A DNA stretch of 64,000 nucleotides from Physcomitrium patens. Lineage: Eukaryota > Streptophyta > Bryopsida > Funariales > Funariaceae. Shown here piece after piece: positions 21,060 to 32,539 of this stretch. The translations under genes were made by a program, and so were the position numbers. The stretch is from positions 5,888,521 to 5,952,520 of the forward strand of contig NC_037273.1 in the NCBI RefSeq assembly GCF_000002425.4, in the 5' to 3' direction. The notes under the pieces were generated by a model that did no database searches, was not told where the DNA came from, and saw nothing but the letters and a program-made list of their open reading frames with translations. How positions within the stretch are numbered: the first letter of the stretch is position 1; every line of letters starts with the position of its first letter.

Positions 21060-24000
21060 AAGTAGAATGTTATCTTCCTTTGATCTTGTTTTTTTTATAG
21101 CAAAGATTTTTTATTCTTCATCTTAGTTTAAATGGATTTCATTGATGAAAAGCTTCAACTTTCTTTGCTACATTTGCAAGATTCTTTTATGGCTTCTATG
21201 TGTGTTTACTAATACCATATCCGTGCCAATGAACAAGATATTTCAACCTATTTCAATGCTGCCTTGAATCTAAGACTTCTTCCACCTCGAACTCTTGATT
21301 ATTATCCACTTCTATAGAAAGAAGTGGCATTTGTCTTCTCAAAATATTTACTAAATTATACGGCTCAAGAAAGGACATGTGAAATAGAAGGTGGATCTTC
21401 ATAGCCTCTGGTAAATATAATTGATAAGCAATAGGATTGATTTGTTCACAAATAATAAAAAAGTCTCAACTTACAATAGTCTAACTTATCACAAGGATAG
21501 ATAGTCTTGATATTGCGATGAAGTAACTATATCTTGTCATGTATGTTAAATTGTGGTTGCTTCTTGCGAAAGGCATCCACATTGGTCTTTTGCCATCCTT
21601 GAGTTTTTTTTTTTTATTGTAACTTCATTGTTGCATATAGCTTTGACAAATGATTTGCTAAATCTTTTGCTATAGGATTATCAACTTTTAAAAGTCAAAA
21701 GTATCAAATTGTGGATGATAACTATAATTAACAAAGAAAGATATTTGTTGAATAGAAGAATGTATCAAATTATTGTATACAAACTTTGCTAATGGCAAAA
21801 GAATTGTCGAATCATCTTGATGATGGTTGATGATACACCTCAAATATTGTTCCAAAATTTGATTCATCCATTCCATTTGCCTATGAGTTTGAGGATGAAA
21901 AGCTGAAAGAAGCTTTATATCCACCTTTAGAATCTTGAATAGAGTTTTCCAAAATCTTGATACAAATTGAGTCCCCCTATCTAATATAATATCTTTTGGC
22001 AATCCATGATAATGATAGATATTGTCCATAAAAAGCTTAGCTATTTCTTCACTTGAAATAAATTTTATATATAATACAAAATATGCCATTTTGGTGAAGT
22101 GATCTATGAATATAAATATGGACTTATATGAATATGAGATTAGAAAATCCATGATAAAATCCTTAGAAACAAAAGACTATGATTGTTTTGGAATTGGTAA
22201 TGGTTGAAGAAGTCCATAAGGTCTATGGCCAGGTATTTTTGGATCTTGAACAAGTATCACATGATTGTAAAAAGTCTTTGACTGCCTTCCACATTTGAGG
22301 CCACCAAAAATCTCTTAATATTACCTCTAAAGTCTTCTTGTATTTAAAATCTCCAGCTGCTGAAAAATCATGATAAGCTTGAAGGATACGTAATCGTGCC
22401 TTACCTTCTAGAATATATAAGTAATCTTTGAAATATAGTAGGTTGTTCTTGAACTCAAAATTTGAAGTGTCATAAGATTTAGAGAAAGTATTCTTGATAT
22501 CATAAATAAAAAGATCAGAGGACATACTTGATTGAATTTGCTTGATAAAGGTTGAATCAACACTCAATGTTGATTTTATTACTTGAAGATGAAAATGCTT
22601 GAGCTTCGAGAGAATCATTTATTATTGATCAAAAGATGCATCTCTTTCTTTTGATATAAGATAAGAACATCTAGAAAGGACATTTGATAGACCTTGTTGT
22701 TTTTCGAATTGATAAGTAATCTTGAAATTGAATCTGGATAAAGACATGTTCTAAAAAGCTTGATAATGATTCAAAACACATATTGACATGAAGTACTCAA
22801 GGTTCTTATGATCCGTATACATGATGATTGGACTTGAGGCACCTTCTAGATAATGATGCCATTCTTAAAATGAATCTATGATTGCAAAGAGATCTTTGTC
22901 ATGGATCTTATAATTAATCTTGGCTCCTAAAAAATTTCTGGAATAAAAAGCTACTAGATGGAGTTTGTCATCTATTCTCATTTGTCACAACACGGCACAC
23001 ATAGCAAAGTTTGACTCGTTTGTTTCCAAAACAAATGTCTTCAAGAAGTTGATGCAATACAAGATTGGTGCAAAAGTAAACTCCTTCTTTAAAGCATCAA
23101 ATGATACTTCTACTTCTTTATTCCACTCAAGTTTATTTTTACAAGTCAAATGTGTAAGTGGAACTGTAACTTGAGAAAAGTTCTTGATGAAGATTTGATA
23201 GTAATTAGCAAAGCCTAAAAAGCATTACACATCTTGTACTATTCTTGAAATCTTTCAATCTATGATAGTTTTGACCTTCTTGGGATCCATCATAAGGCCT
23301 TCATTGAAAATGATGTATCCTAAAAAATCAACTTGAGTAGTGTGGAATATATACTTTTTCAACTTGGCATATAATCCTATATTTCTAAGTTTAAGTAACA
23401 CGTGATGAACATGAAGCTCATATTCTTCTATATTCTTAGAGTAGATTAGAATGTCATCTAAATATCAAACAACAAAATCATCTAGAAACTCACGAAAAAC
23501 ATCATTTTTAAAATGTTGAATAGCGGCCGGTGCATTTGTGAGTCCAAAAGGCATGACATTATATTCAAAATGTCCATACTTAGTTTGAAAAGTAGTCTTC
23601 CATTCGTCTCCTTCTTTGATACGAATTAAGTTGTATGTTCTTCATAGATCTAATTTTGGTATAGATCTTTGCTTGATTGAGTTGGTCAAAAAGTCTTGAA
23701 ATCAAAGGCAAAGGATATCCATTTTTGATGGTGATCTTATTGAGTCCTCGATAATCCACACACATCTACAAAGATCTGTTTTTCTTCTTGACAAATAAGA
23801 TAAGAACCCCGATTGGAGATTTAGAATGGCATATGAAATTCTTTGCTAAGTTCTGATCTATATACTCTTTTTATGCAGCCAACACATTTTGCGATAAGCT
23901 ATAGATTGGTCCAAATGGTGGTTAAGCTCTTTCTTACAGATTAATTGAATAATCTTAAGATTGATGCTCTGAAAAAATATTTATATTCTTCTTTTTAAAA

Positions 24001-24235
24001 ACATCTCAAAATTCTTCATATTGGCTCAAAATATCACTTGATATTTTTCCATTATTAGAAATGAGCATAGCATCTAGGTATTTCAAGGCCATGGCACTTG
24101 ATAAAAATAGTAGATTCTAAAAATTATGCACAATCAAAAATAAAATTATTTTGTATTTACAATGATAATTCAATCAAGACAATTCTTGTCAATTTTTGTA
24201 TATGAATGTTAGATGGTGTATATTGAGTTAGCAGT
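21060..24235 (-). pseudogene. Family-1 copy B pol (chromodomain to protease end)
   Basis: Right to left on the minus strand: the end of protease/linker (about 23900-24235); RT (about 23000-23900, with the [11 protein letters not shown] block at 23730-23765); RNase H (about 22620-23000); integrase zinc domain (22223-22618, HDFSAAG and CDTCSRSK visible); integrase core (21688-22152, MDF, LDRGTQF and QTH where QTD is expected); and chromodomain (about 21115-21345). It is less decayed than copy A: two integrase frames of 154 and 131 codons survive. Gag and the 5' LTR are absent, because the copy stops near 24235 at the GC-richer island. Confidence 0.75.
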
Positions 24236-24375
24236 ACTAATTAAAAAAACAAAAACAGAGATCTTAATTTTGTCTTCTTTCAACAAGCCATTTTTTAAAA
24301 CCACATATACCTCTGCACACGAATTTAAAATAGTATATTAGTTGGTAGTGAATTTTAGAATTTTAGAAAAGAGTG

Positions 24376-24870
24376 CTACACATGGTTTACAATTACAAAG
24401 TACGTCGGTGAAAGAAGAAGACGTACTTGGACAGCATAACCATGAAGTAAATTATCTACGATGCTAGAGTCATCGGCAGGACATGAAATTAAGGCAAGCG
24501 CTCCTAGTGATGTATTGTTTAGTGTGAAGTTTAGAACAGATGGAAGAACGAAATCCACTCGAACAAACTTGCAACCCGAGGTTTGAAAGGGACGAAATCT
24601 GAGAGTAAGAAATCCTGAAGAGTTATCAAAAGAAGGTGGGGCGTTATGCTCACAGTCAGCATTCGCGACATTTCTGACACTGGGCCAAGCATGAAGTCGA
24701 GTACTTCACGCGCATCACACCTGCGTCGGTCCAGTAGGTTTCCAATAAGTACGAATATACATAATTTCTTTTGTAGGTGGGGTAGGGCGAAGTTGGACCT
24801 GATGTGGTTATTCCACCTTCGCCCTCTCAGCTGCCAAATAGGCGGCTTGGGAGATAGTATTGACTTTTAC
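24376..24870 (-). other. Unrecognised open frames, minus strand
   Basis: Two overlapping minus-strand frames stand out. One is open from about 24870 to a stop at 24531, giving about 110 codons without an obvious ATG; it contains LIGNLLDRRRCDAREVLDFM. The other runs 24558-24376, opens MDFVLPSVLNFTLNN and ends TYFVIVNHV. Composition is protein-like, with mixed hydrophobic and charged residues and no low complexity. They could be exons joined across a frame change, or chance frames in GC-richer DNA. I assign no function. Confidence 0.25.
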
Positions 24871-25635
24871 CAAAGAGAGCAGGTTGAGGAAAGACATCCT
24901 TCCTTTAATAGAAAGGAAAGGCATTTCGTGGAGGGCCGAACGCACTCTCAGCATTTGCAATGACATATTCTTTGAGAATTCGAGGTATCTGCCACCTCCT
25001 ACGGAAGAATAGTTCATTGAGTTGGGATCGCTACTGTGACAACACTTGGATTCTGCTACCAGTTTTACGGGTTAGAAACACTGCATGCATTTGCACAACA
25101 CTATCATATCTTTGTGCATTTAGAATGCTCGCAATTGCTGCATATTGGTCTTACTAAGTTCGCAGGATTACTCCGAGATTATGACGCTCATAATAACACA
25201 ATTCTGCATTCCAAGCTTTGCAGGGCCCACTTGTGCAGCGCTAACAAGGTTCTATACATTTACGGATGTTCTATTATCGCATTCAGAAGCTTATTAGCAG
25301 TCTTCCCAGGTTGTTGCAAAACATTTGATACGAGAAACCCATCACTCTAGGGTCGACCCAAGCGTATCAAGGGCAGCTTAGTTGGACAGCATTCTTTCGT
25401 TGAAAGACATCTGGTCCTATACATTCAACACAAATCGAATTTATTCGGCGAACATTCACCAAGAAGAATAAGCACACCGCAACGAAGGATGATCCAGATT
25501 ATAATTTGACTGTACACAGTGATTAGACCTCAAACAACATCACCTACGTCTTCCCCTAAGATGTATCACTACTCCCGAGGTTCGGAGAGTGAATGACATA
25601 ATGACAGATTCTGATTAAGAAGGTCTCAGAACTCA

Positions 25636-25747
25636 TGCATCTCCGTCCCAGATTGCGTAAGCCGCTTCTTCTTCTATCATGCTTGATCTGTGGAGGACAT
25701 GCATGACGAAAGAAGAAGCGGAACACACAATCTGGAGCGGCAAGATG
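25636..25747 (-). ncRNA. Candidate miRNA-precursor-like hairpin
   Basis: Arms 25636-25682 and 25701-25747 pair around an 18-nt loop. Over the inner 32 positions 25 pair, including a perfect 12-bp core (CCGCTTCTTCTT with AAGAAGAAGCGG), and pairing continues outward with small internal loops. Stem length, loop size and mismatch spacing resemble a plant pri-miRNA. The strand is uncertain, since hairpins look similar on both; minus is chosen because the gene-like features around it point that way. I do not recognise a known mature miRNA in either arm. Confidence 0.4.
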
Positions 25748-25883
25748 TGGACGAGTCAGCCAAAGCCCTGCTTCCTCACTACTCCAAGCCTACGACAAAA
25801 ACGGCCATAATCTCGAGGGTCAGTCGAAGTACCATTCCATCCAAAAGAAACAAACGCACAGACACACAACAGATATACAAGTC

Positions 25884-25888
<5 letters not shown>

Positions 25889-25930
<42 letters not shown>
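25889..25930. repeat. (AT)n/(AC)n microsatellite
   Basis: An (AT)n run followed by (AC)n. Open frames on both strands cross it as Tyr-Ile repeats, which argues that those frames are not real over this stretch. Confidence 0.85.
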
Positions 25931-25931
<1 letters not shown>

Positions 25932-25947
25932 CCAAGATCTTAGAAAC

Positions 25948-26129
25948 CTCAAACGTTGCCATACGTCGGAGTCAGAAGAAAGCAGACGATCAAACCAAGA
26001 CAGATCTGCATGGCCACTCAGGCAAAGACCGACCTTGAGAGATTCATGTATGGCATACGCCCCTCGCTGGCTATAACCCACATCACAAACTCCATTCATT
26101 AGAGTGGAAGGAGCAACAGCCGAGGCCAT
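25948..26129 (-). CDS. Possible first exon of an unrecognised gene
   Basis: The minus-strand ATG at 26129 opens MASAVAPSTLMNGVCDVGY, followed by about 40 residues including LSGHADLSWFDRLLSS. A plant-like donor AG/GTTTCTAAG lies at 25948/25947, just before the frame runs into the microsatellite, so an exon of about 182 bp is plausible. Upstream (26130-26330) the strand is CT-rich, as in many plant 5' leaders. No partner exon is certain and no protein family is recognised. It may equally be the first exon of a non-coding transcript carrying the hairpin. Confidence 0.25.
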
Positions 26130-26700
26130 TTCAGGCAATCGTTCAAATGCAACCCCAGCAGAGATCGTCTAGCCAGGAGAAAAAATGAAGGAATGAATGA
26201 GAGAGAGGGAGAGTGAGTGGCAAATGGTCGCTACCACATGATGCGGTGATAGGCTGTGTCAGTGTCGAGAGTGTGTGGAGACCAATTCTACATAGAAGAG
26301 ATCAGATCCCCATTGTACAGGTTTGATAGGAAACAGCCACGTCAGTTCTCAACCACAAAATTAACAGCCCAGCCATAGCTAGTAAGTAGGGTGCTGCTGC
26401 CTCAGATGTTGGTTGACTGGCTGGCTGAGTTGCTGGCCCTGGGTCTCTGCGATGCTCCCTTCGTCTTTTCCTGTGGGTTCTGTGCTAATCTGTGCCCTGA
26501 TGCACACTGATTTGGAACACTGATGTATGCTGTCTGGTTCTTCTTCGTTGACTGATTGGAGGATGTGATCAGTGGAGGCTTACATTTTCGATATGAGATG
26601 GGAAAACAAATAAATAAAGAAAGAAAGTAAGAAAGGATAACGACAAATGTAAACAAACATGAGAACAACCCAACTATGTTCTCACTTCACGGAGGTGACA

Positions 26701-28714
26701 TGTGCTTTTTTTTATGGGCTTCACGGAGGTTAACATTATTGTTGATATGCATAAATGCATTGCTCATGATTTTTTTGTACAAGGCATGTGCTTTTCTTTT
26801 TCTTTTTTTTAATAAAAGAAAATTGGACCAATTGGAATGATTGAATTTGTCAACGTTACTTAGTTGAGTTGATTTAGGTATCATCTCCAAGGATTGGACT
26901 TTATTGATAAAATTTTGTATTTATGCCTAAATAATATGAAGTTCAATAGGTTCAAAAAGTGCAAGTATCAATATGGAAGTAATTAAGTTTGCACTTAATC
27001 AAGAAAAGTGAAGAATGTTATTAAAGAGATGAAATTGTCAATCATTTGTCTACTTCATGACTTCTTATAAAAATTGGAAGGCAAGGAAGAGAAGAAAGGA
27101 CGGAGTATTATTATTGAACTTTTTACTATTATTTGTAGTAATTAAGTGTTCTGCTTATATTTCTTCCTTGGTTGACTTCTTTTCCTTCAAATGGCTTATC
27201 TCCATTTTTTGGATATTTCAATACTTCTTATTGTCACAACTTGGTAACTAGCTAGACATTAAAATAAAAAAAATATCTTTCTCTGTCTTAAAATGGTATA
27301 TTTTGGTATCACGCATTAAACCAAAATATTTAAAATAAAAAACGTCTTTCTTTGTCTTAAAATGGTATAGTTTGGTATCACAAATTAAACCAAAATATTT
27401 ATTCTTTATTATTACTTATACTCTCATTACAAACATTAATCAAAATAATGAAGTATTTTTATCTATTTTCTTTGCTACTTTTTAGGATTTAAATTTTATA
27501 TTTAATATAATTATATCAAAGATGTGCATTTAAGAAAGATATGATTCTTCTTTGTATTAAATCAAAGTAATCAAATTAAGCATTAGAACAAAGTTATGTC
27601 ACTTGTCTTTAATTCTTTACAATCATAATTTAGAATTTTATTTTACAACCTTTAACAAGGTAAAATACATTTATATTATTTTTGCAAAATTGATTAAAAT
27701 ATTAACATAAAATTTAAATATTATAATATATATCTTTGACACAATATTGACCTTTATTTAAAGTAATGATCTTGTATTAAAAAATTGTCATCTAAATCAA
27801 AAAAAAATTATGTCTTCATTTTTATTCATAAATTATCTTCAGTCTTTCTTTTTGAAATTAATATATTAAGAAATTTCTAAAGAAGATAAGTATATAAATA
27901 CACATAAAATAAAATAAAATAAAATAAAGATAATATATAAAATAAATATAAATGGTATTTTTGTAAGGAACTTGATTAAATTAATAATATTTCCATTCCA
28001 TTAAACTGACTACAAGGAAGAAAAAATAACAAAAACCAAGAGAAGAAGAAAAAAAAAATCCTTCTAAAAAAGAAGAAAGATTAATACAATTAGATCTTAA
28101 GATGCTTGCAATGGAGAAGAGTCAATAAAGTATATAATTTATTAAAGATACTAGCTTTATTTTAATAGTTTGCTAATGTACAATAGATAAATTATTCTAT
28201 TTAATTGGTTTATACATATTTAAAATATTAATTGGTTGGATTAGTTGAAAGGCTTGTAAAAAAATGTATGTATATGTAATACAAAATAAGTGCTAAATTA
28301 TTAATATTCTAAGAAAATATAGAAAGCATAAACTATAAAATATAATAAGTTATGAAGGTTTTTTTGAGGCTGGCTTACAAATCTTATTTTAAGCAAGAAA
28401 GATAAACCTCCAACTTTGTATGTGTATTATAATCTTATATATAAATTCATCAACATCTAAAGATTATGCATTCAAGAGATTATAAATTATATATTTAGCT
28501 ATGTATATAAAATAAAAAAGCTTAATTTTAAAGCTATCATATATTTATTGTACTAATGAATGTGGATAGATGAATTTTTTATTAGTATGAATAAATTAAC
28601 AACTATAAAATTTATAGCAATCTCTCATTGTAAATTATTTCACATGAAATTTATAGCCTTATAAATACTCAATTTTTTCTTGAGCTCCATCTCTTGGAAA
28701 ACATATTATTTATG
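26701..28714. other. AT-rich intergenic sequence
   Basis: No gene or recognisable transposon. It contains a two-copy tandem duplication (27261-27400) and an (AAAAT)n run at 27907-27930. The open frame at 27057-27251 is hydrophobic, AT-driven and probably chance. Confidence 0.5.
27261..27400. repeat. Tandem duplication, two units of about 70 bp
   Basis: Units 27261-27331 and 27332-27400 both contain 'ctttgtcttaaaatggtat' or its near copy and 'ggtatcac', and end 'aaaccaaaatattt'. They differ by a few substitutions and a 2-bp length change. No sign of coding. Confidence 0.85.
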
Positions 28715-29125
28715 TAAAGGTAAAATTCATCCCACACCTCAAATTACAAAATGGCCTCAATTAAGAGTTTTTTGTAATTGATGGTATAAAATAGAAGTAG
28801 CCATAATTAAAAAAAAATAAAAAAATTCAAAATAAGTGATATAAATTTAATCGAACAATTATACATTATAAAACTAGTTACAATTTATTCATTAGATTCT
28901 TATTTAATAAAAATAAAAGTAAAAAATAAAATTAAAAAATTTAGATAGGTATTTTTTAATCTTTTTAATGATATAAAAATATTTTAAATTAAAAATATTA
29001 TAAATAAATTATAATATTTTAAATTAAAAAATATGAATAATAAAAAGTTAAATAATTAATTTTTATCTTGAAGGTAACTTACTTAAAAGATTAAGAATTT
29101 GAGCCTCACCAAAGCTCATAAGTAA
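28715..29125 (+). repeat. Dispersed repeat R1, copy 1
   Basis: About 410 bp matching 41345-41755 in the same orientation. Both begin near 'aaattcatccc' / 'aaatttcacc', share 'tggcctcaattaagag' and 'tattcattagattctta', and end with a block around 'ggatttgagcctcatcaa'. Here it runs directly into the family-2 LTR at 29126; the other copy does not, so R1 is an independent repeat or the target of that insertion. Confidence 0.65.
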
Positions 29126-29590
29126 TGTCACGGACATACAACAAAAAAAAATTCTAGAAGGTTCTAAAAGTTTCCAAAAGGTTCTAAAAGGTACCAATAG
29201 ATTTAAAGAAGGCTCTTGAAGGTTTTAGAAGGTTCTAAAAGATTTTGGAAGGTTCCAATAGATTCTAAGAAAGTTCTAGAAGATCATAGGAGGCCCTAGA
29301 AGGTTCTAGGAGGCTTTAGATGATTTAGGAAGTTTCTGAAGAAGGATCTTAGGCTTACTTTATTTTCAAGCCTCATAAAAACTTCTCAAAAAGCTTCTTA
29401 AGACCTAGTACATATAGGAGTTGAGGCAGAGGAGATCCTTAGTCTCGACAACTCACTTCTTGTGGTTTAGCTAGGATCTTCTTACCTTGTATCTAGTTGT
29501 TGTTTTAATGTCAAATTAATTCCATTTCTTGGTCTTGAATCCCTCTCTTATATATGGTCCCTAATAGTTTATTGAGACTACCATAAAAAA
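29126..29590 (+). repeat. LTR of chromovirus family 2
   Basis: Begins TGTCACGGACAT, like family 1, but then diverges completely. The first 190 bp consist of alternating GAA and TTC units at 5-bp spacing. A TATA-like 'ttatatatgg' lies near 29550. The right end is set approximately, just before a site resembling TGGTATCAGAGCTTGG (about 29599-29616), the probable primer site. A second, more decayed LTR of this family is at 43692-44130. Confidence 0.65.
29152..29315 (+). promoter_or_regulatory. Heat-shock-element-like array in the family-2 LTR
   Basis: Units GAA and TTC alternate with exact 2-nt spacers. The first run, 29152-29189, reads TTC-GAA-TTC-AAA-TTC-AAA-TTC-AAA in 5-bp steps. A second run is at 29218-29255 and a perfect GAAagTTCtaGAA at 29269-29281. 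The AAA and TTT units are one transition away from GAA and TTC. Three alternating nGAAn units make a heat shock factor site in eukaryotes. Regulation is inferred from motif only. Confidence 0.6.
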
Positions 29591-29716
29591 ATATTAGGAG
29601 CTTGGTCTTTCTTGGGAGAGAGTAGATTATCCCTCTTCTTGGAAGTACTATAGCATTCTAGAGGTTGTAGATTACTCTTTTTTAGATTAATATTGTTCTT
29701 TTCTTAATATTCTTTT

Positions 29717-29750
<34 letters not shown>

Positions 29751-29800
29751 TCATAGATCAAGTTTTTTTCTTTTGAAGGCATGTATTTCTCTGATTTTCT

Positions 29801-30119
29801 ATGGTAGAAGGTGGAAAAGTCAATATGATAGACTCAAAAGAGATCAAGTTAGATTCTATTAACACCGCTCTTGAAGCATTGAGGATTAAGACAAAGACTT
29901 TGTTGAAGCAAAATGAAGAACTATATATGACTATACATAATGGTCAAGAAATCGGAGTGCCTCAACTACCACATCAAATCACAACAAAGATTCCAAATTC
30001 TCAAATGATTATATTTACTTCAAACATAGGAGGTGCATCCACTCAAGGCAATGTTCTGACAAAAATAACAATAAAAGAACCAAAGATCAACCTTCCAAAA
30101 ACTTTTGATGGCACCCGCT
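29801..30119 (+). pseudogene. gag: Family-2 gag, N-terminal part
   Basis: The ATG at 29801 opens MVEGGKVNMIDSKEIKLDS, followed by a probable coiled coil (INTALEALRIKTKTLLKQN) and a linker, then LPKTFDGTR, which matches the EKFDGTR start of the family-1 gag core. The frame is intact up to the nested insertion at 30120 and resumes at 31425. The N-terminus is unrelated in sequence to family 1 but has the same layout. Confidence 0.75.
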
Positions 30120-31424
30120 ATTGTATTATATGTTCTCTTGCTCGGGAATGCACCGAGCACCTAGCTATGGAAGATGATGTTGTGTTTCACAAGTATCCAA
30201 GAAATCCTAATAGGTTTCACCTATACGAGAAGAATATAATCTGAATTTCAATTCAAAAGTGCTAAAAACACTCTTTTTAGTAGCCTTAATTATACATAAA
30301 TCCCAATTACCTTATTACTTTCATATTTAAGCAATTTAGATCCTAATCAGTGAGCTTTAACAAGTTGTAACATCCAATCTGACGGTCCACTTGATATAAA
30401 AATTTTCATGCAATTGTCAATGTAAGTCTTCTATATGCTCAAGAACTTTTAGCCCAATCCAACTTAAAATTGTGAGAAAAATTCCAAAAATTGAACTAAT
30501 ATTACTCGACTATCAACTTGAAAAGTGAAGCAAAAATTCCAATAGTGATTTCTCCCTTTCCAACAATTAACTTTGTCTCAAAATTAATGTGCAGCTTGAT
30601 CTTCAAGTTCTTCAACACCATGCCAAATTTCACCTTGATCCAATTAATAGATCCCTAGATATCATAGAAATCCTATCCAACCTCAAACTGCCAACTTCTG
30701 AAACCTTCTTATGCTAAAAATCACATATCTCTAAACCACACCATTAGATTATTACAAAATTTTGTATACACTTAGTACACTCAATAACCCAAATAGTGTC
30801 AAATTTTGAATTGTAGATGTTACACCAATTGCACAAACTAGCCAAAATTGCTAGCCCTAATTATATTATATAAAATCCAAATCACCAATACAAATCTCTA
30901 ATTTTGAACAACAATTGCTAAGACTTCAAAAACATTCTAAAAACAATCCTTATGCCTTTGGAAAGAACTTCAAGCTAGCTTTCAAACTCTATCCTCCGAT
31001 CTTCAAATGAATCCCTATTTTGCCCTAGGCCATCATTTTAGTGGCCAGAGGTTTGATTTCGACCTTGTCTCACAAACGGCCAAACCTTGGATATCAATCT
31101 AACCTATCCTAAGGATTTTTTAGCCCAATCCTACTCTCGACTTAATCTTAGTACCAATTATATTAATTATTTATCTCTTCTAATCTGATTTTATTAATTT
31201 ATGGTCTTTCTAATGTAATAAAAGAGTCTCTACAACCTAGAAGGTAAAATTACTAAGTAACTTTCAACTTACTAACTATTAAGATAAAAAAAATAATCTA
31301 AGAAGCTGTTATAAAAGCCATATTTAGTTACCTCAAATTATAATTGAATTAAGATAATTAGATATTAATTAGAAATTTAATTTTGATTATAATTTCACTA
31401 CATAGTTGTATTACATCGTGACAT
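30120..31424 (+). mobile_element. Nested element, second copy (1.3 kb)
   Basis: Inserted in family-2 gag with CGCT on both sides (30116-30119 and 31425-31428). Removing it restores the gag frame from DGTR to SKFCGF. The left end has 'gctcgggaatgcaccgag', shared with copies 1 and 3; the right end is TTACATCGTGACA. The block at 30970-31090 matches 20080-20230. The CCCTAAA-like array is absent here, which explains the shorter length. Confidence 0.7.
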
Positions 31425-31705
31425 CGCTCAAAATTTTGTGGCTTTGTAAACTAAGTGCAACTAATCACCTTACTTTAACCTCAATGATATTCCACTGAAG
31501 CCTCTTGTGTAGGTTTGGTTGGAATCTTACTCTCGGGTCAAGCTTTATCTTAGTTCACCCCATTATTTGAAAAGAATTTTTCTGTATTGCACAATTTTGA
31601 AGTATTTTTGGTAGCATTTGCAGAAGCATTTGGTGAACATGATAAGGTTTGTTCTTCAACAACTAAAATTCAAAGTCTTCAACAAAGAACCTACTCTGCA
31701 TCAAC
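31425..31705 (+). pseudogene. gag: Family-2 gag, core part
   Basis: Continues gag after the insertion: SKFCGFVN, then the counterparts of GTILSGSALSWF and of AFLAEFRSMYGEHD, and LQQRTYSASTY for LRQENRSVTVY. Several stops are present. Homology ends near 31705, where minus-strand family-1 sequence begins. Confidence 0.7.
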
Positions 31706-32235
31706 ATATACCTCATATTTTTAACAAGCTCATAAAAATCTACAATAATTACAAATCTATTCTCTTATCTATCAAATAAAACATCTATAATTTTTTCTTT
31801 TATTTTGATAATAAAAAAATAATAAAAAATCCACAATTCAAATTTCAAGAAGATAATTTATGAATTTTTAATATAAAATGATAATTTTTACAAAAAAAAA
31901 AAAAATACCTTCTTTAAAAAAGAATCAATGTTAAAAAATAAATAATATTAGTTTAAAGATAAATAATTTTAAAATTTTAAAATATAATAATAAGAATTAG
32001 AATTATCCGCTCAATTCTAAAATAAAATAAATTTAAAAAATTATTACTCTTGTTCAATTAGTAAGAATATGAATCATAATAAAATTCTAAAAAATAATAT
32101 CTTCTTGTGATATTTAAAGAATAAAAATAAAAAAAATTAAAGATGGATATAAGATAGAAAGTAGAATAGATATTGTAAAATAAAAATAAAATAGAGATTC
32201 TTAAAATAAAAAAAGAACACAAAAAATATATTATT
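31706..32235 (-). pseudogene. Family-1 copy G: gag start, leader and partial LTR
   Basis: Matches the minus-strand gag N-terminus and leader of copy A (17600-17934), then LTR U5 sequence from about 32045. Strongly AT-shifted with no surviving frame. It is cut at about 32235 by the left end of another nested element. Confidence 0.5.
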
Positions 32236-32404
32236 ATGTTATGTGAAAACTAACATGAGAATGCACTAGATATCTAAATGTAGAAGTATTTGAACTTTGG
32301 AGTTTGAAATTAATATATATATTTTGTTTCTAACTTTGCAAGCTATAGGTGGTTTTATGTTGAGTTTCATGTTGAATTGCAAGTAGAGGTAGTATTATAG
32401 ATTA

Positions 32405-32456
<52 letters not shown>

Positions 32457-32510
32457 TTATTTTATTTCTAAGCTTGCAAATATATTTAAAGTATTTAATT
32501 TATTTATATA
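32236..32510 (+). repeat. Left end of a fourth nested element, with (AT)n
   Basis: The segment 'gtgaaaactaacatgagaat' and the following 30 bp align with the left end of the nested element at 18855. About 110 bp later an (AT)n microsatellite (32407-32451) follows, and the rest of the element is not recognisable. It may be truncated, or family 3 may have inserted here. Confidence 0.4.
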
Positions 32511-32539
32511 ATGATAATAGATTAAATATTAAAAAGAAG

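Larger units (their letters stand above)
24236..26700. other. GC-richer, gene-like island
   Basis: GC and CpG content rise sharply against both flanks and the C-to-T decay pattern is absent. The minus strand has gene-like features in order: a CT-rich stretch (about 26185-26225) upstream of an ATG at 26129; a candidate first exon; a long (TA)n; a strong imperfect hairpin; and two open frames near 24376-25017. No homology to a known protein family is evident and no continuous coding model can be built by eye. It could be a host gene or non-coding transcript spared from transposition, or a captured fragment. Confidence 0.5.

Noticed and set aside
25779..26076. Longer frames on both strands crossing the (AT)n at 25.9 kb
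   Set aside because: They read the microsatellite as Tyr-Ile repeats, and the plus-strand frame is antisense to the more gene-like minus strand. Only the part upstream of the repeat is kept, as a possible exon.
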